Assembly: GCA_021810505.1 (NCBI GenBank)
Contig: JAJZIR010000001.1
Location: 186,001-250,000 of the forward strand
Direction of reading: 5' to 3'
DNA length: 64,000 nt
Source of the DNA: a bacterium
GTDB lineage: Bacteria > Deinococcota > Deinococci > Deinococcales > Deinococcaceae
How positions within the stretch are numbered: the first letter of the stretch is position 1; the number at the start of each line of letters is the position of its first letter. Positions 1 through 9,460 of the stretch are shown one piece after another. A program made the translations under genes and the position numbers. The notes under the pieces are model-generated. The model saw only the letters and a program-made list of their open reading frames with translations. It searched no databases and was not told the DNA's origin.

Positions 1-435
1 CTGGCCCTGGCCAAGACCTCGGGGAGCGCCGAGGAGGCCATCGACCTGGGCTTGCTGCGGCCTGCCGATCTCATCTGCATGAACCAAGACCAGCTCCTGC
101 TGCGAGCCAAGGCTGCCGTCGCCGAGCTCCTGCCCGGCTACGCTCCCAAAGTCCCCACCCAGATCGGCGTTCTGGGCTCCAGCGGACGTGCGGCCTTGCA
201 GAGCGGTGCCTATCAGATGCGGGAGGCCGGCTACATCAGCGAGTACGACCTGTTGCTGGCTTCTTCCCTAGCCAAGGTCCTCTGCGGCGGCGACCTGAAT
301 GGCCAGACCAACCTAGTCGGCGCGCAGTATCTGCTGGACCTGGAGCGCGAGACTTTCCTGGACTTGGCCGGCCGACCTCTTACCCAAGCCCGCATCGCCC
401 ACCTGCTCAGGACTGGGCGCCCCCTGAGGAACTGA
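1..435 (+). CDS. fadN: 3-hydroxyacyl-CoA dehydrogenase, C-terminal part (gene begins before the window)
   Basis: Only the last 144 codons are present; the frame is open from base 1 to a TGA. The tail is typical of the FadN/FadB type multifunctional beta-oxidation enzyme: a segment ILGSSGRAALQ-like, then an ERETFLDLAGRPLTQARI block and a C-terminus TGRPLRN, as in the FadN proteins of Bacillus fadNAE operons. The protein would oxidise 3-hydroxyacyl-CoA (and, in full length, hydrate enoyl-CoA). The position directly before fadA and fadE supports this. The catalytic Rossmann domain lies outside the window, so its integrity cannot be judged. Confidence 0.8.
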   Translation: MALAKTSGSAEEAIDLGLLRPADLICMNQDQLLLRAKAAVAELLPGYAPKVPTQIGVLGSSGRAALQSGAYQMREAGYISEYDLLLASSLAKVLCGGDLNGQTNLVGAQYLLDLERETFLDLAGRPLTQARIAHLLRTGRPLRN

Positions 436-436
436 G

Positions 437-988
437 GTGCAGACGGCCTGGAACAACCGTGGCGACCCGGTCCGCCTGCGCGAACCCCTGCTCGAGGACG
501 CCGAAGCCCTATTCGCGCTGATCGACCGAGACCGCCAGGACCTGCGCCGCTACCTGCCCTGGGTCGATCAGACCCTGACTGTGCAGGATGAGCTTAGGTA
601 CCTACAGCAGGAGGCCGAGCTCGCCGAGCTGGATGGCCGTAAGTCCTGGTTGATCGAGCTGGGCGGGCGGCTAGCCGGCCGTATCGGCTTTCATTACCTC
701 AATAGCAGCGATCAGACCGAGATCGGCTACTTTTTGGCCAGCCCCTGGCGGGGCAGAGGTCTGATGACCGAGGCGGTCCGGGCGCTGGCTCAGTACGCTT
801 TGGTCGAGCGCGGTATCGTCTGCTTGCAGATCTGTGTAGCCGAGACCAACCTGGCCAGCATCGCGGTGGCGCGCAGGGCTGGTGCCCACCTGAGCGGGCG
901 GAGGCCTTTGGGGGCGCATCGGGACGGCCTGCCCGAAGACGGCTTGATCTTTTCGCTCAGCAGAGAGGAGTGGTTGACCCATGCATGA
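437..988 (+). CDS. GNAT-family N-acetyltransferase, RimJ/RimL-like
   Basis: A 183-residue protein starting at a GTG one base after the fadN stop and overlapping the fadA start by 8 bp, so it is clearly part of the fad operon. It shows the GNAT fold order: an N-terminal [18 protein letters not shown] strand-helix, a central [20 protein letters not shown] acetyl-CoA pyrophosphate loop (R/Q-x-x-G-x-G/A), and the [20 protein letters not shown] block typical of the RimJ/RimL (ribosomal protein acetyltransferase) branch. The substrate cannot be read from sequence. Its presence between fadN and fadA is unusual; it may acetylate a metabolite or an enzyme, using the acetyl-CoA made by the pathway. Confidence 0.85.
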   Translation: MQTAWNNRGDPVRLREPLLEDAEALFALIDRDRQDLRRYLPWVDQTLTVQDELRYLQQEAELAELDGRKSWLIELGGRLAGRIGFHYLNSSDQTEIGYFLASPWRGRGLMTEAVRALAQYALVERGIVCLQICVAETNLASIAVARRAGAHLSGRRPLGAHRDGLPEDGLIFSLSREEWLTHA

Positions 989-2171
989 CGCGGTGATCGT
1001 AAGTGCGGTGCGGACCCCGGTCGGTCGAGCGGGGAAGGGGAGCCTGGCCGCGGTGCGCCCGGACGACCTAGCGGCTTTGGTCTTCACGGAGTGCCTCAAG
1101 GCCTCGGGACGAGCTGACCTGATCCCCGAGGACGTAGTCTTGGGCTGCGCGATGCCGGAAGCCGAGCAAGGCCTCAACATCGCCAGGATCGCCGCGTTGC
1201 GGGCCGGTTTCCCGGACTCGGTTCCGGGAGTGACGGTCAACCGCTTCTGCGCTTCGGGCTTGCAGTCGGTGGCGATGGCGGCAGCGGCGATCCAGACCGG
1301 CATGGTAGAGATCGCCCTAGCCGGTGGGGTGGAGAGCATGAGCTGCGTGCCGATGATGGGCCACCTCCCCCTCCCCAACCCCTACCTGGTGGATCACCGG
1401 CCAGGGGTCTACTTGAACATGGGTCTCACTGCCGAGAAGGTGGCCCGCCGCTACGGTGTCAGCCGCGAGGATCAGGACCGCTTCGCCCTGCGCAGCCACC
1501 GGCGGGCTAGCCAGGCCGAGCGGGATGGTCGCCTGCGGGCTGGCCGGGTTGCGGTGCCTGTCGCGGCTTCCAGGGCCGTGGATGGGCGGCTGCAGCCACC
1601 TCAGACGGCCGTGTTTGACCATGAGGAGTTGATCCGCCACGAGGCCAGCTTGGAGGTCATGGCCACGCTCCGGCCGGCTTTCGCCCAGGGCGGTTCGGTG
1701 ACTGCCGGCAACTCCAGCCCGCTCTCCGACGGCGCCGCGGCGCTGCTGCTGGTCGAGGCCAGCCGGGCGAAGGCCCTGGGCCTGCGCCCGCTGGCCCGCT
1801 TTCTCGGCTACCTGGCGGTGGGAGTGGATCCGGAGTACATGGGGATCGGCCCGGTGCTGGCCATCCCGAAGCTGCTCTCCCGCCTGGGCTTGCGCCAGGA
1901 AGACATCGCTTTGATCGAGCTCAACGAGGCCTTCGCTGCGCAGAGCTTGGCGGTGATCCGGGAGCTCGGCTTGGACGAGGACCGGGTCAACGTCAATGGC
2001 GGCGCGATCGCCCTGGGGCACCCTCTGGGCTGCACCGGCGCCAAGCTGAGCAGCGCTTTGATACACGAGCTGCGCCGCCTGGGCGGCGGTCTCGGCCTGG
2101 TCACCATGTGCGTCGGCGGTGGGATGGGGGCGGCTGGGGTCTTCGAGGTCTATCCCGCGGAGGCGGCGTGA
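981..2171 (+). CDS. fadA: Acetyl-CoA C-acyltransferase (3-ketoacyl-CoA thiolase)
   Basis: A 396-residue thiolase that cleaves 3-ketoacyl-CoA with CoA to acetyl-CoA and a shortened acyl-CoA. The acyl-accepting cysteine is Cys90 in NRFCASGLQ; further motifs are NEAFAAQ around residue 315, [16 protein letters not shown] around 345 (catalytic His) and the second active cysteine in [10 protein letters not shown] near 380. Length is normal for the family. The ATG start overlaps the end of the acetyltransferase gene, and the stop overlaps the GTG start of fadE, showing tight translational coupling. The fadN-A-E order is that of the Bacillus fatty-acid degradation operon. Confidence 0.95.
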   Translation: MHDAVIVSAVRTPVGRAGKGSLAAVRPDDLAALVFTECLKASGRADLIPEDVVLGCAMPEAEQGLNIARIAALRAGFPDSVPGVTVNRFCASGLQSVAMAAAAIQTGMVEIALAGGVESMSCVPMMGHLPLPNPYLVDHRPGVYLNMGLTAEKVARRYGVSREDQDRFALRSHRRASQAERDGRLRAGRVAVPVAASRAVDGRLQPPQTAVFDHEELIRHEASLEVMATLRPAFAQGGSVTAGNSSPLSDGAAALLLVEASRAKALGLRPLARFLGYLAVGVDPEYMGIGPVLAIPKLLSRLGLRQEDIALIELNEAFAAQSLAVIRELGLDEDRVNVNGGAIALGHPLGCTGAKLSSALIHELRRLGGGLGLVTMCVGGGMGAAGVFEVYPAEAA

Positions 2172-3898
2172 ACGACTTGCCAGGCGGACACTTCCTGCTC
2201 GGCCGCCCTGAGCCGGGCGCGGTGACGATTCGGGAAGCTTTGGATCCCGAGCTGCTGCAGATCGAGCGGCTGGCCAAGAGCTTCGTGCAGCGGGAGATCC
2301 TACCGGTGATGGACCGCTTGGAGAACCAGGAGCAGGGACTGGCCCAGGATCTGCTGCGCCGGGCGGCTGCCTTGGGGCTGGCCGGTACCGAGGTTCCCTC
2401 GGCCTACGGCGGCCTGGATCTTCCCAAGCTGGCTTCCTTGTTGGTCGCTGAGTCCCTAGGCCCAGCCGGTGGCTTCGCGGTCACTTTTGGGGCGCACCAG
2501 AGCATCGGTGCGTTGCCGCTGGTGTACTTCGGGAGCGAGCAGCAGCGCCAGAAGTACCTACCCAGGCTGGTCAGCGCGGAGTGGGTGGCCGCCTACGCCC
2601 TGACCGAACCCGAGTCCGGATCGGACGCCCAGGCGGCCAGAGCGCAGGCTACCTTGCAGGAGGATGGGTCCTTTCTGCTGAGCGGGACCAAGATGTGGAT
2701 CTCCAACGCCGGTTTCGCTGATCTGTTTACCGTCTTCGCCCAGGTACCGACCGCGCAGGGTCCGCGCCTCAGCGCCTTCTTGGTGGAGCGCTCCTGGCCC
2801 GGCGTCTCCACCGGCCCAGAGGAGCACAAGCTGGGTATCCGCTCTTCCAGCACCCGCCGGTTGATCCTGGACGCGGTACCCGTCCCAGCCGACCACTTGC
2901 TCGGACAGGTGGGGCAGGGGGCCAAGATCGCCTTTAACATCCTCAACGTAGGGCGCTACAAGCTGGCCGCGGGGGCGCTCGGAGCGACCAAAGTCGCCCT
3001 GAGCCAGGCGGCTGGCTACGCCCTGCAGCGCCAGCAGTTCGGCAGGCCGATCGGCCGCTTCGGCCTGATCCAGGAGAAGTTGGCCCAGATTGCCACCCGG
3101 CTCTTCGCGGTGGAGTCGGCTCTCTACCGGCTGGTCGGAGCCATAGATGCCCGGATCGTGGCCGGGGTCCCCCCCATAGCCGCCACCGAGGAGTACGCGG
3201 TAGAGTGCTCGGCGCTCAAGGTCTTGGGCTCTGAGCTCCTAGATTTTGCAGTGGACGAGAACCTCCAGATCCACGGAGGTTACGGTTACAGCGCCGACTT
3301 GCCGGTGGAGCGGGCCTACCGCGACAGCCGCATCAACCGGATCTTCGAGGGGACCAACGAGATCAACCGACTGCTGATCCCTGGCCTGCTGCTCAGGCGG
3401 GCTGAGCGGGGTACCCTCCCGCTGCTCCCGGCTTTACGGGAAGCCCAGGCCAAGCTTCTAGAACCCCCGCGGCCCGTGCAAGACCCTCTGGGGGCGGCGG
3501 CCCAGACCATCGATTCGATCAAGGGGTTGACGCTGCTGCTGGCCGGCAAGGCCTTGCAGCGCTTTGGAGACCAGCTCGAAGAGCGCCAGGAAGTTCTGGC
3601 TCGCCTCGCCGATCTGTGTATGGCCGCGTACGCTGCCGACGCGGCGCTGCTGCGCACCGAGCGCCTGGGCCGCCCCGAATCGGCGGTAGCGATGACCCGG
3701 ATCTATGCCGCCGAGGCGGCGGCCCAGGCCGGTGCGGTCGCAGGGGAACTGGCCCCGGTGCTGGCGGAGGGAGACGAGGCTAGGCTGCTGCAGCGAGCTG
3801 GGCAGCGGCTGCAGCCACTGCTCGACCTCACAGCCCTGCGGCGCCGAGTGGCGCTGGAAGTCCTCGATCGGGGTGGACCGCTGGGATTCGGATCCTAG
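2168..3898 (+). CDS. fadE: Acyl-CoA dehydrogenase
   Basis: A 576-residue flavoprotein that introduces the first double bond in beta-oxidation. I place the start at the GTG overlapping the fadA stop (GTGA), preceded by a GGAGGCGG ribosome site; the open frame extends further upstream but only inside fadA. The N-terminus (DLPGGHFLL...) matches the long FadE type of Bacillus. Seen are the FAD-binding [12 protein letters not shown] segment (about 165), WISNAGFAD, the catalytic glutamate in IFEGTNEI (about 400), and a roughly 150-residue C-terminal extension that distinguishes this class from short-chain dehydrogenases. An ETF partner is not in the window. Confidence 0.93.
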   Translation: MNDLPGGHFLLGRPEPGAVTIREALDPELLQIERLAKSFVQREILPVMDRLENQEQGLAQDLLRRAAALGLAGTEVPSAYGGLDLPKLASLLVAESLGPAGGFAVTFGAHQSIGALPLVYFGSEQQRQKYLPRLVSAEWVAAYALTEPESGSDAQAARAQATLQEDGSFLLSGTKMWISNAGFADLFTVFAQVPTAQGPRLSAFLVERSWPGVSTGPEEHKLGIRSSSTRRLILDAVPVPADHLLGQVGQGAKIAFNILNVGRYKLAAGALGATKVALSQAAGYALQRQQFGRPIGRFGLIQEKLAQIATRLFAVESALYRLVGAIDARIVAGVPPIAATEEYAVECSALKVLGSELLDFAVDENLQIHGGYGYSADLPVERAYRDSRINRIFEGTNEINRLLIPGLLLRRAERGTLPLLPALREAQAKLLEPPRPVQDPLGAAAQTIDSIKGLTLLLAGKALQRFGDQLEERQEVLARLADLCMAAYAADAALLRTERLGRPESAVAMTRIYAAEAAAQAGAVAGELAPVLAEGDEARLLQRAGQRLQPLLDLTALRRRVALEVLDRGGPLGFGS

Positions 3899-3912
3899 CC
3901 GGCCGGAGTGCC

Positions 3913-6441
3913 CTAGGCCCAATAGACCAGGCCGACTTCAAAGGGGCTGGCCAGATCGGGGTGGTCCGGAAGGACCCGCGCTAGCAATTCGAAGCGGCCG
4001 TGTTCAGTCAGCTTCAGGCTCTTGTGATAACGGGCGACTCCCCCTTCGCCGGTCTCCACCAGGGGTAGGCTCAGGGTGTGGAGCGGCTGACCGGCGCGGC
4101 GGAACACCACCTCGACCCTTAAGGTCCGTGGGTCGAGGCCCGGTGCCTGCAGCCTGGCCTCGAATTCCAGCATCTCCCCGACTCTCAGCTGATTGGACTC
4201 CGGCTTTTGGATCTCCAGCTGAATTTCCGGCCAGCTGCGCACCAGATCGGCTTTCCAGGCAGCCAGGGCCCGGGCCCGGACGCAGTCCCGCTCCCGCATG
4301 GTCCGGAGTCGGGCGGTGAGCGGGGAGTAGTAGCGGTCGTGGTACTCGATCACCTGCCGCTGCATGCTGAAGTGCGGGCCGACGACCTGGATGGCTGCCC
4401 GGGCGTGGGAGAGCCACTCGGCCGCCTCGCCGGTTGCGGCCTTGCGGTAGAAGGTCGGGACGATCTCATTCTCCAAGGTCTCGTAGAGACTGAAGCTGTC
4501 GGCGTCGTCCTGCGCCTCGAACTGGCTATACTCTCGCTCGTCCCCGATCGCGTAGCCGATCTGTGGGTTGTACCCTTCGGCCCACCAGCCGTCCAGGATC
4601 GAGCAGTTGAGCGCCCCGTTGAGCGCGGCCTTCATCCCGGAGGTCCCTGAGGCTTCCAACGGTCTCCGCGGGTTATTCAGCCAGACATCGACTCCTTGGA
4701 CCAGGTAGCGAGCTACCGCGATGTCGTAGTTCTCCAAGATGACCACTTTACCCAGCAACTCTGGATCCTGGGCGGCCCGGTACAGCGTCTGAATGAATTC
4801 TTTTCCGGGATTGTCGGCCGGGTGTGCTTTGCCGGCAAACACGAACTGTACCGGGCGTTCGGGGTGGTTGATGATGCGCCTGAGTCGCTCTGGGTCGCGG
4901 AACAGTAGGGTCGCCCGCTTGTAGGTGGCGAAGCGGCGCGCGAAGCCGATGGTGAGGACGTCGGGTCGCAGCGTGTGGTCAGCCTGGTGGACGCGGCTGG
5001 CCGGGGCCTGATGGCGCAGGTACTGCTCGCGCAGCCGCCTGCGGATGAAGCGGATCATCTCTTCCTTGTCGGTGCGCAGCGCGGCGGCCAAATCGCGGTC
5101 GCCGATCTCGGAGATGCCGGCCCAGGTGGCCGGGTCCTCGATCCGCTCGGTCCAGTCTTCTCCCAGGTGGCGGTCCCATAGCTCCCTCAGCCTGGGTGAC
5201 AGAAAGCTGAGGGTGTGGATACCGTTGGTGACATGGCCGATCGGGATCTCGTGGATGTCCGCTCCGGGGTAGAGAAAACTCCACATCTGCCGGGAGACGG
5301 CGCCGTGCAGCTGCGAGACCCCGTTCGCAGCTCGGCTGAGGCGCAGGGCCAGCACCGGCATGCTGAAGGTGGGCCCCCAGCTCTGCGGGTGCAGAGCTAG
5401 ACCCATGAAGCTCTCCCGGTCGATCTGGAGCGCGGTGTACCACTCCGAGAAGTAGCGGTCGACCAGATCCTGGGTGAAAGCGTCGTTTCCGGCTGCCACC
5501 GGGGTATGTACGGTGAAGATGCTGCTAGAGGCCACCACCTCCAGCGCTTCGGCGAAAGACAGGCCGCCGGCGACATACTCACGGATCCGCTCCAAACCCA
5601 AAAAGGCGGCGTGCCCCTCGTTGAGGTGGAAGACCTCGGGCTCTTCTCCCAGCGCCCGCAGCGCCCGCACCCCAGCGATTCCCAGGATCATCTCCTGCTG
5701 GATCCGCATCTCCTGGCCGACCGCATAGAGCCTGGCGGTCAGGTCGCGGTCCTCACCCTGATTTTCGTCTAGGTTGCTGTCCAGCAGGAGCAGAGAGACC
5801 CGGCCCACCTGGAGGGTCCACACCTTTAAGTGCACTTCCCTCCCCGGGAGCTGCAAGCTCACTTTCACCTCTCGCCCGTCAGCTAGCTTGGCTGGACGGA
5901 CCGGGAGCTGCGAGAAGTCTAGATCCTCATAGAGCTCCTCCTGCCAGCCGTCGCGGTTGAGGAGCTGCTGGAAGTAGCCTTGTCGGAACAACAGGCCGAT
6001 ACCGATGAAGGGGAGGCCGAGATCGCTGGCGCTCTTGCAGTGGTCCCCAGCTAGGATGCCTAGGCCCCCGGAGTAGATGGGGAGACTTTCGGTAAAGCCG
6101 AATTCCATGCTGAAGTAGGCGACACGGCCGCAGGGCGATCCCTGGCGCCTGTACCAGGTATCTCGCGCTGTCATGTAGGCATCGAAGTCCTCCAGCGCAG
6201 CTTCGTAGTGGGTGACGAAGCTCGGGTCTTGGGCTAGCTCCTCTAACCTACGCTGCGGGACGCGCCACAGCGTCCGCACCGGGTTGTGGTTGGAGCGCTC
6301 CCAGGCTTCGGGCGAAATTTGTCGGAACAGCCCCTGCAGCTTGGGCGTCCAGGTCCAGTAGAGGTTGTAGGCGAGCTCTTCGAGTCGGCGGATGCGTCGG
6401 GGCAAATTGGGGGCGATAGAGATCGTCTCGATGACGTGCAT
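3913..6441 (-). CDS. glgP: Alpha-glucan (glycogen/maltodextrin) phosphorylase
   Basis: An 842-residue GT35 phosphorylase that releases glucose-1-phosphate from alpha-1,4-glucans. It is of the short bacterial/archaeal type that begins with a DUF3417 domain (PRRIRRLEELAYNLYWTW, about 13-120). The pyridoxal-phosphate lysine lies in EASGTSGMKAALNG (about 640), followed by ILDGWWAEGYN; phosphate-binding KRATLLFRDPERL is near 515. A good ribosome site (AAGGAGGAGC) precedes the ATG. It stands alone, tail to tail with fadE with only 14 bp between. Substrate (glycogen or maltodextrin) is inferred from family. Confidence 0.92.
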   Translation of the reverse strand: MHVIETISIAPNLPRRIRRLEELAYNLYWTWTPKLQGLFRQISPEAWERSNHNPVRTLWRVPQRRLEELAQDPSFVTHYEAALEDFDAYMTARDTWYRRQGSPCGRVAYFSMEFGFTESLPIYSGGLGILAGDHCKSASDLGLPFIGIGLLFRQGYFQQLLNRDGWQEELYEDLDFSQLPVRPAKLADGREVKVSLQLPGREVHLKVWTLQVGRVSLLLLDSNLDENQGEDRDLTARLYAVGQEMRIQQEMILGIAGVRALRALGEEPEVFHLNEGHAAFLGLERIREYVAGGLSFAEALEVVASSSIFTVHTPVAAGNDAFTQDLVDRYFSEWYTALQIDRESFMGLALHPQSWGPTFSMPVLALRLSRAANGVSQLHGAVSRQMWSFLYPGADIHEIPIGHVTNGIHTLSFLSPRLRELWDRHLGEDWTERIEDPATWAGISEIGDRDLAAALRTDKEEMIRFIRRRLREQYLRHQAPASRVHQADHTLRPDVLTIGFARRFATYKRATLLFRDPERLRRIINHPERPVQFVFAGKAHPADNPGKEFIQTLYRAAQDPELLGKVVILENYDIAVARYLVQGVDVWLNNPRRPLEASGTSGMKAALNGALNCSILDGWWAEGYNPQIGYAIGDEREYSQFEAQDDADSFSLYETLENEIVPTFYRKAATGEAAEWLSHARAAIQVVGPHFSMQRQVIEYHDRYYSPLTARLRTMRERDCVRARALAAWKADLVRSWPEIQLEIQKPESNQLRVGEMLEFEARLQAPGLDPRTLRVEVVFRRAGQPLHTLSLPLVETGEGGVARYHKSLKLTEHGRFELLARVLPDHPDLASPFEVGLVYWA

Positions 6442-6470
6442 GCTCCTCCTTAAAGCCTATCAGCTCGGCC

Positions 6471-6476
6471 AGTATA
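6471..6476 (-). promoter_or_regulatory. Candidate -10 box of glgP
   Basis: TATACT on the minus strand, about 30 nt upstream of the glgP ATG, leaving a short leader that carries the AAGGAGG ribosome site. No convincing -35 box lies 17 nt further upstream. Confidence 0.4.
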
Positions 6477-6755
6477 ACCCGTGCCAGCCGCGTTCTGAGC
6501 CCTTCCTGACCAGCCCTCAGATCGGAGTAGCTTGCGGATGGATTCACGAGCCGGTCACATTCATCTCCGTCCACCCCTCCCCGCGTCGGTGCGCTAAGCT
6601 CTGCTTGGCTCGGCGAGAGGATCAACGCCTAGGAGTGGCCTGGGAGGGAACTTGAGAAACTTCTTAGCTGGCAAGGAAGGACTGGGGAGTGGCTGGAGCC
6701 ATTCAGCCTGGCGTTCCAGCGGCGGCCGTGCAGGCCTGCCGGGAAGGGTCTCCTG
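6477..6755. other. Intergenic region between divergent glgP and aroH
   Basis: About 280 bases without a credible gene. It must hold the aroH promoter and leader, but I see no clear -35/-10 pair for aroH, no T-box signature, no trp-type attenuator and no strong hairpin. An open frame running in from glgP on the plus strand has no recognisable content. Confidence 0.5.
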
Positions 6756-7130
6756 ATGATGCGTGGGATTCGGGGCGCCACCACCGTCCCTCGCAACGGA
6801 GCAGAGGAGATCCTGGAAGCCACCAGCGAGCTCTTGGTGGAGATGTTGGGGCGAAACGGCCTGGCTCCGCAGGATACGGAGCGGATCTGCTCTATCATCT
6901 TCACTGTCACCCAGGACCTCAACGCCACCTTCCCCGCGGAGGCAGCCCGAGCGCTGGGTATGACCATGGTGCCTCTCCTCAACGCCCAGGAGATCGCTGT
7001 TCCGGGAAGGCTGCAGCGGGTGATCCGGGTCATGATGCACGTCGAGACCGCTGCCCGGCAGCGGGAGGTCCGGCACGTGTACCTCCGGGGTGCTGAGGTG
7101 CTGAGGCCGGACCTCCACAGCGCTCAGTGA
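6756..7130 (+). CDS. aroH: Chorismate mutase, AroH type
   Basis: A 124-residue monofunctional chorismate mutase (chorismate to prephenate, for Phe and Tyr). It matches the Bacillus/Thermus AroH trimeric family rather than the helical AroQ fold: it starts RGIRGATTV (Arg and Thr of the active site), has the central FTVTQDLNATFPAEAAR block, RVIRVMMHVET (active-site Arg near 90) and ends RHVYLRGAEVLRPDL. The ATG has an adjacent second ATG; a GAAGG sits upstream. It is convergent with trpC, overlapping it by 7 bp. Confidence 0.93.
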   Translation: MMRGIRGATTVPRNGAEEILEATSELLVEMLGRNGLAPQDTERICSIIFTVTQDLNATFPAEAARALGMTMVPLLNAQEIAVPGRLQRVIRVMMHVETAARQREVRHVYLRGAEVLRPDLHSAQ

Positions 7131-7966
7131 GCGCTTCGTCCCGGGAGCTTCGACTCGTCCAGGAAACGCTTTAGGGCCGCTCCCGGGTCCGCGTTGGCCA
7201 TCAAGCTGCTGCCGACGAGCACTGCGTCGATACCCGTTAGGTCTGCTAGCTCGGACCCAGCCTGATAACCGCTCTCGGCTACCAAGATCCCCCGGAAACC
7301 CGCCGACCGAGCCAGCCTGGCCAGCTGGGGGGCGGTGGACCGATCGACGGATAGCGTGGCTAGGTCGCGGTTATTGATGCCGATGATCTCCGCTCCGCTG
7401 TCCATGGCGCGCTGCAGTTCGCCTTGGTCGTGGACTTCGACCAAGGCGTCCAGGCCCAGCTCTCTCGCCCAGTCCAGGAAAGCCGAGAGGCTCTCGCCCA
7501 GTGCCGCGGCGATCAGCAGAGCTGCGCTGGCGCCGGCCCAGGCGGCTTCTATCAGCATGCGGGGATGGACGATGAAGTCTTTGCGGAGCACCGGATAATC
7601 GGGCAGAGCGGCGCTCACTTCCAACAGATCGGAGAGTCGGCCGCGGAACCGGGTGGGCTCGGTGAGCACCGAGATAGCCGCGGCGCCCGCGCTGGCGTAC
7701 GCCAGCGCGGTCTCTGCGGCCACCGCCGACGCCCGGATCGGCCCCTGGGAAGGGCTGGCCCGCTTGACCTCGGCGATCACGCTCAGCTCCGCCCCCCCCA
7801 GGGCGTCGCGCAGGCGACCGAGTGGGCGGGGGGCGGGCCATTCCGCTGCCGGCTGCCCGGAGTAGTCGGTGAAGCGCTGCCGGCAGAGCTCCCCGAGGAC
7901 CCCCGGAACTCCGCCCAGTTCCAGCCGGCCCAGCACCCGGCGCACCTCCGCTTCAGAGGGAGGCAA
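7124..7966 (-). CDS. trpC: Indole-3-glycerol phosphate synthase
   Basis: A 280-residue TIM-barrel enzyme that closes the indole ring in tryptophan synthesis. Seen are AEVKRASPSQG (catalytic Lys, about 65), VLRKDFIV (catalytic Lys, about 125), EVHDQGEL (catalytic Glu), IGINNRDL, and the phosphate-binding VAESGYQ and LVGSSLM. It starts at a TTG preceded by GAGGCGAG and overlaps hpt by 14 bp. It is not in a trp operon here; it is the last gene of the SDR-speD-speE-hpt-trpC run, so it is likely co-transcribed with polyamine and purine salvage genes. Confidence 0.93.
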   Translation of the reverse strand: MPPSEAEVRRVLGRLELGGVPGVLGELCRQRFTDYSGQPAAEWPAPRPLGRLRDALGGAELSVIAEVKRASPSQGPIRASAVAAETALAYASAGAAAISVLTEPTRFRGRLSDLLEVSAALPDYPVLRKDFIVHPRMLIEAAWAGASAALLIAAALGESLSAFLDWARELGLDALVEVHDQGELQRAMDSGAEIIGINNRDLATLSVDRSTAPQLARLARSAGFRGILVAESGYQAGSELADLTGIDAVLVGSSLMANADPGAALKRFLDESKLPGRSAH

Positions 7967-8507
7967 GCTCGGCCTCGCCCAGCGAGGTGATGAAGGGGAG
8001 ATTGCGGCCGAATTGATCGTGGTCCAAGCCGTATCCGTATACGAACGCGTCCGGAATCGTGAAGCCGACGTAGCGCAGCGGGATCTCCACCGCTCTGCGC
8101 GACGGCTTGTCTAGAAGAGTGGCGACTTCCAGGGAGGCCGGCCCCCGTCCGCTGAGGTAGCGCAGGAGGTACTGCATGGTCAGCCCCGAATCGATGATGT
8201 CCTCGATGACCAAGACGTCTCGGCCGGCGATGGGCAGGCTAAGGTCTTTGGTGAGCCGGACTTCTCCGCTGCTGCGCAGCTGGCTTCCATAGGAGGTGAC
8301 CGCCAAGAAATCGACCGTGATCGCTAGGTCGAGCTGGCGGGCCAGGTCGGCGAAGAACGCGAAGGCCCCGGTCAGGACGCAGATCAGGTGCAGGCGGGTA
8401 TTCCGGTAATCGTCCTCGATCGCTCGGGCCACCTCGCGCACCCGCAGCGCGATGGCCTCGGCAGAGATCTGCACCGCCCCGCCCCCCACCTTCGGTCCAC
8501 CGGTCAT
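7953..8507 (-). CDS. hpt: Hypoxanthine(-guanine) phosphoribosyltransferase
   Basis: A 184-residue purine salvage enzyme that joins hypoxanthine or guanine to PRPP. The PRPP loop is VLVIEDIIDSGLTM (about 97-110); other family signatures are VLTGAFAFFADL with the preceding Ile-Cys-Val strand, TSYGSQLRSSGEV and the C-terminal VGFTIPDAFVYGYGLDHDQFGRNLP block. The ATG overlaps the speE stop (ATGA) and the gene runs 14 bp into trpC, so all three are coupled. Full length. Confidence 0.92.
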   Translation of the reverse strand: MTGGPKVGGGAVQISAEAIALRVREVARAIEDDYRNTRLHLICVLTGAFAFFADLARQLDLAITVDFLAVTSYGSQLRSSGEVRLTKDLSLPIAGRDVLVIEDIIDSGLTMQYLLRYLSGRGPASLEVATLLDKPSRRAVEIPLRYVGFTIPDAFVYGYGLDHDQFGRNLPFITSLGEAELASL

Positions 8508-9451
8508 CGGGGACCCACCGGGCCCTGCTGCGCCCTCCCCTCGGCGTCCAGCCAGAAAGGATCGGCGTCGCGCGAGACCATCTGCTCTTCGCGCAGGGCT
8601 TTTTGGAGGTCACCGGGCAGGGCGTACTGCGCGCGGATCAGCTCTGGGGTCAGGTAGCGTAGCGCTAGGCCGCGCTCATGGCAGCGCTGCGCGTACAGAG
8701 AAACTTCCAGCGAGGCCGGGTCGGTGGCCTGACTGGCCAGCAGAAAACCAAACTGCAGGAAGTAGCTGGGGATGTAGGTGCGGTAGCTGCGCACATGACG
8801 GAACACCTGGGCGACGGTGTGGTGGATGACCGAGTGTTCCCGGTGGTGGGTGGGGAGGATCATGCCCGCCTGAAGGGCGACCACTCCGCCCGGCTCCAGC
8901 CGCTCCGAGAGCAGGCGATACCACTCCTCGGTGAACAGGAAGCGTGCCGGCGAATCGGCTCCCACCGGATCGGTCAGATCCACCAAGATCACGTCGTAGC
9001 GCTCGGGGTTGGCCTCCAACCACCCCCTGGCGTCTGCGGCGATGACCCGGGCCCTGGGGTCGCTGAAAGCCCCCCTGTGCCACTCCGGTAACCATTCTCG
9101 GGCTAGCTCCATCAGCTCGCCGTCGATGTCCACCATGGTGCAGCGCTCTATGCTGGGGTGGCGCAGGACCTCGCGCAGGGTAGCCCCCTCGCCGCCGCCC
9201 ACGATGCAAGCAGACCTGGGGGAAGGGTGAGCCAGCATGGCTGGATGGACCAGAGTGTCGTGGTAGACGTACTCATCCGACTCGCTGGACTGCACGTCCT
9301 TGTCTAGGACCAAGATTTTCCCGAACCCCTGGCTGCGGAATAGCGTGAGTTCCTGGTAGCGGGTGCGCTTCTGGACGATCACCTCGTCCATGCGCCGCAG
9401 CATGCTCTCGAAGGGCGTGATCTCCTCCAGAAAAAATGAACCGTACCGCAT
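8504..9451 (-). CDS. speE: Aminopropyltransferase (spermidine synthase family)
   Basis: A 315-residue enzyme that transfers aminopropyl groups from decarboxylated S-adenosylmethionine. Motifs: YQELTLFRSQGFGKILVLD near 32, DVQSSESDEYVYHDTLVHPAM, the nucleotide site CIVGGGEGATLREVL (about 83), VDIDGELMEL, and the catalytic VDLTDPVG aspartates (about 158). The segment wording is strikingly like the Thermus thermophilus SpeE that uses agmatine and triamines, and an aspartate-threonine-aspartate (DLTDP) replaces the usual D-x-SDP putrescine motif. Agmatine as acceptor is therefore plausible but inferred. It follows the SpeD-like gene by 9 bp. Confidence 0.9.
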   Translation of the reverse strand: MRYGSFFLEEITPFESMLRRMDEVIVQKRTRYQELTLFRSQGFGKILVLDKDVQSSESDEYVYHDTLVHPAMLAHPSPRSACIVGGGEGATLREVLRHPSIERCTMVDIDGELMELAREWLPEWHRGAFSDPRARVIAADARGWLEANPERYDVILVDLTDPVGADSPARFLFTEEWYRLLSERLEPGGVVALQAGMILPTHHREHSVIHHTVAQVFRHVRSYRTYIPSYFLQFGFLLASQATDPASLEVSLYAQRCHERGLALRYLTPELIRAQYALPGDLQKALREEQMVSRDADPFWLDAEGRAQQGPVGPR

Positions 9452-9460
9452 GGGATCCCT

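Noticed and set aside
2108-2167. Upstream extension of fadE
   Set aside because: Lies inside fadA in another frame; the GTG overlapping the fadA stop has the ribosome site and gives the family N-terminus.
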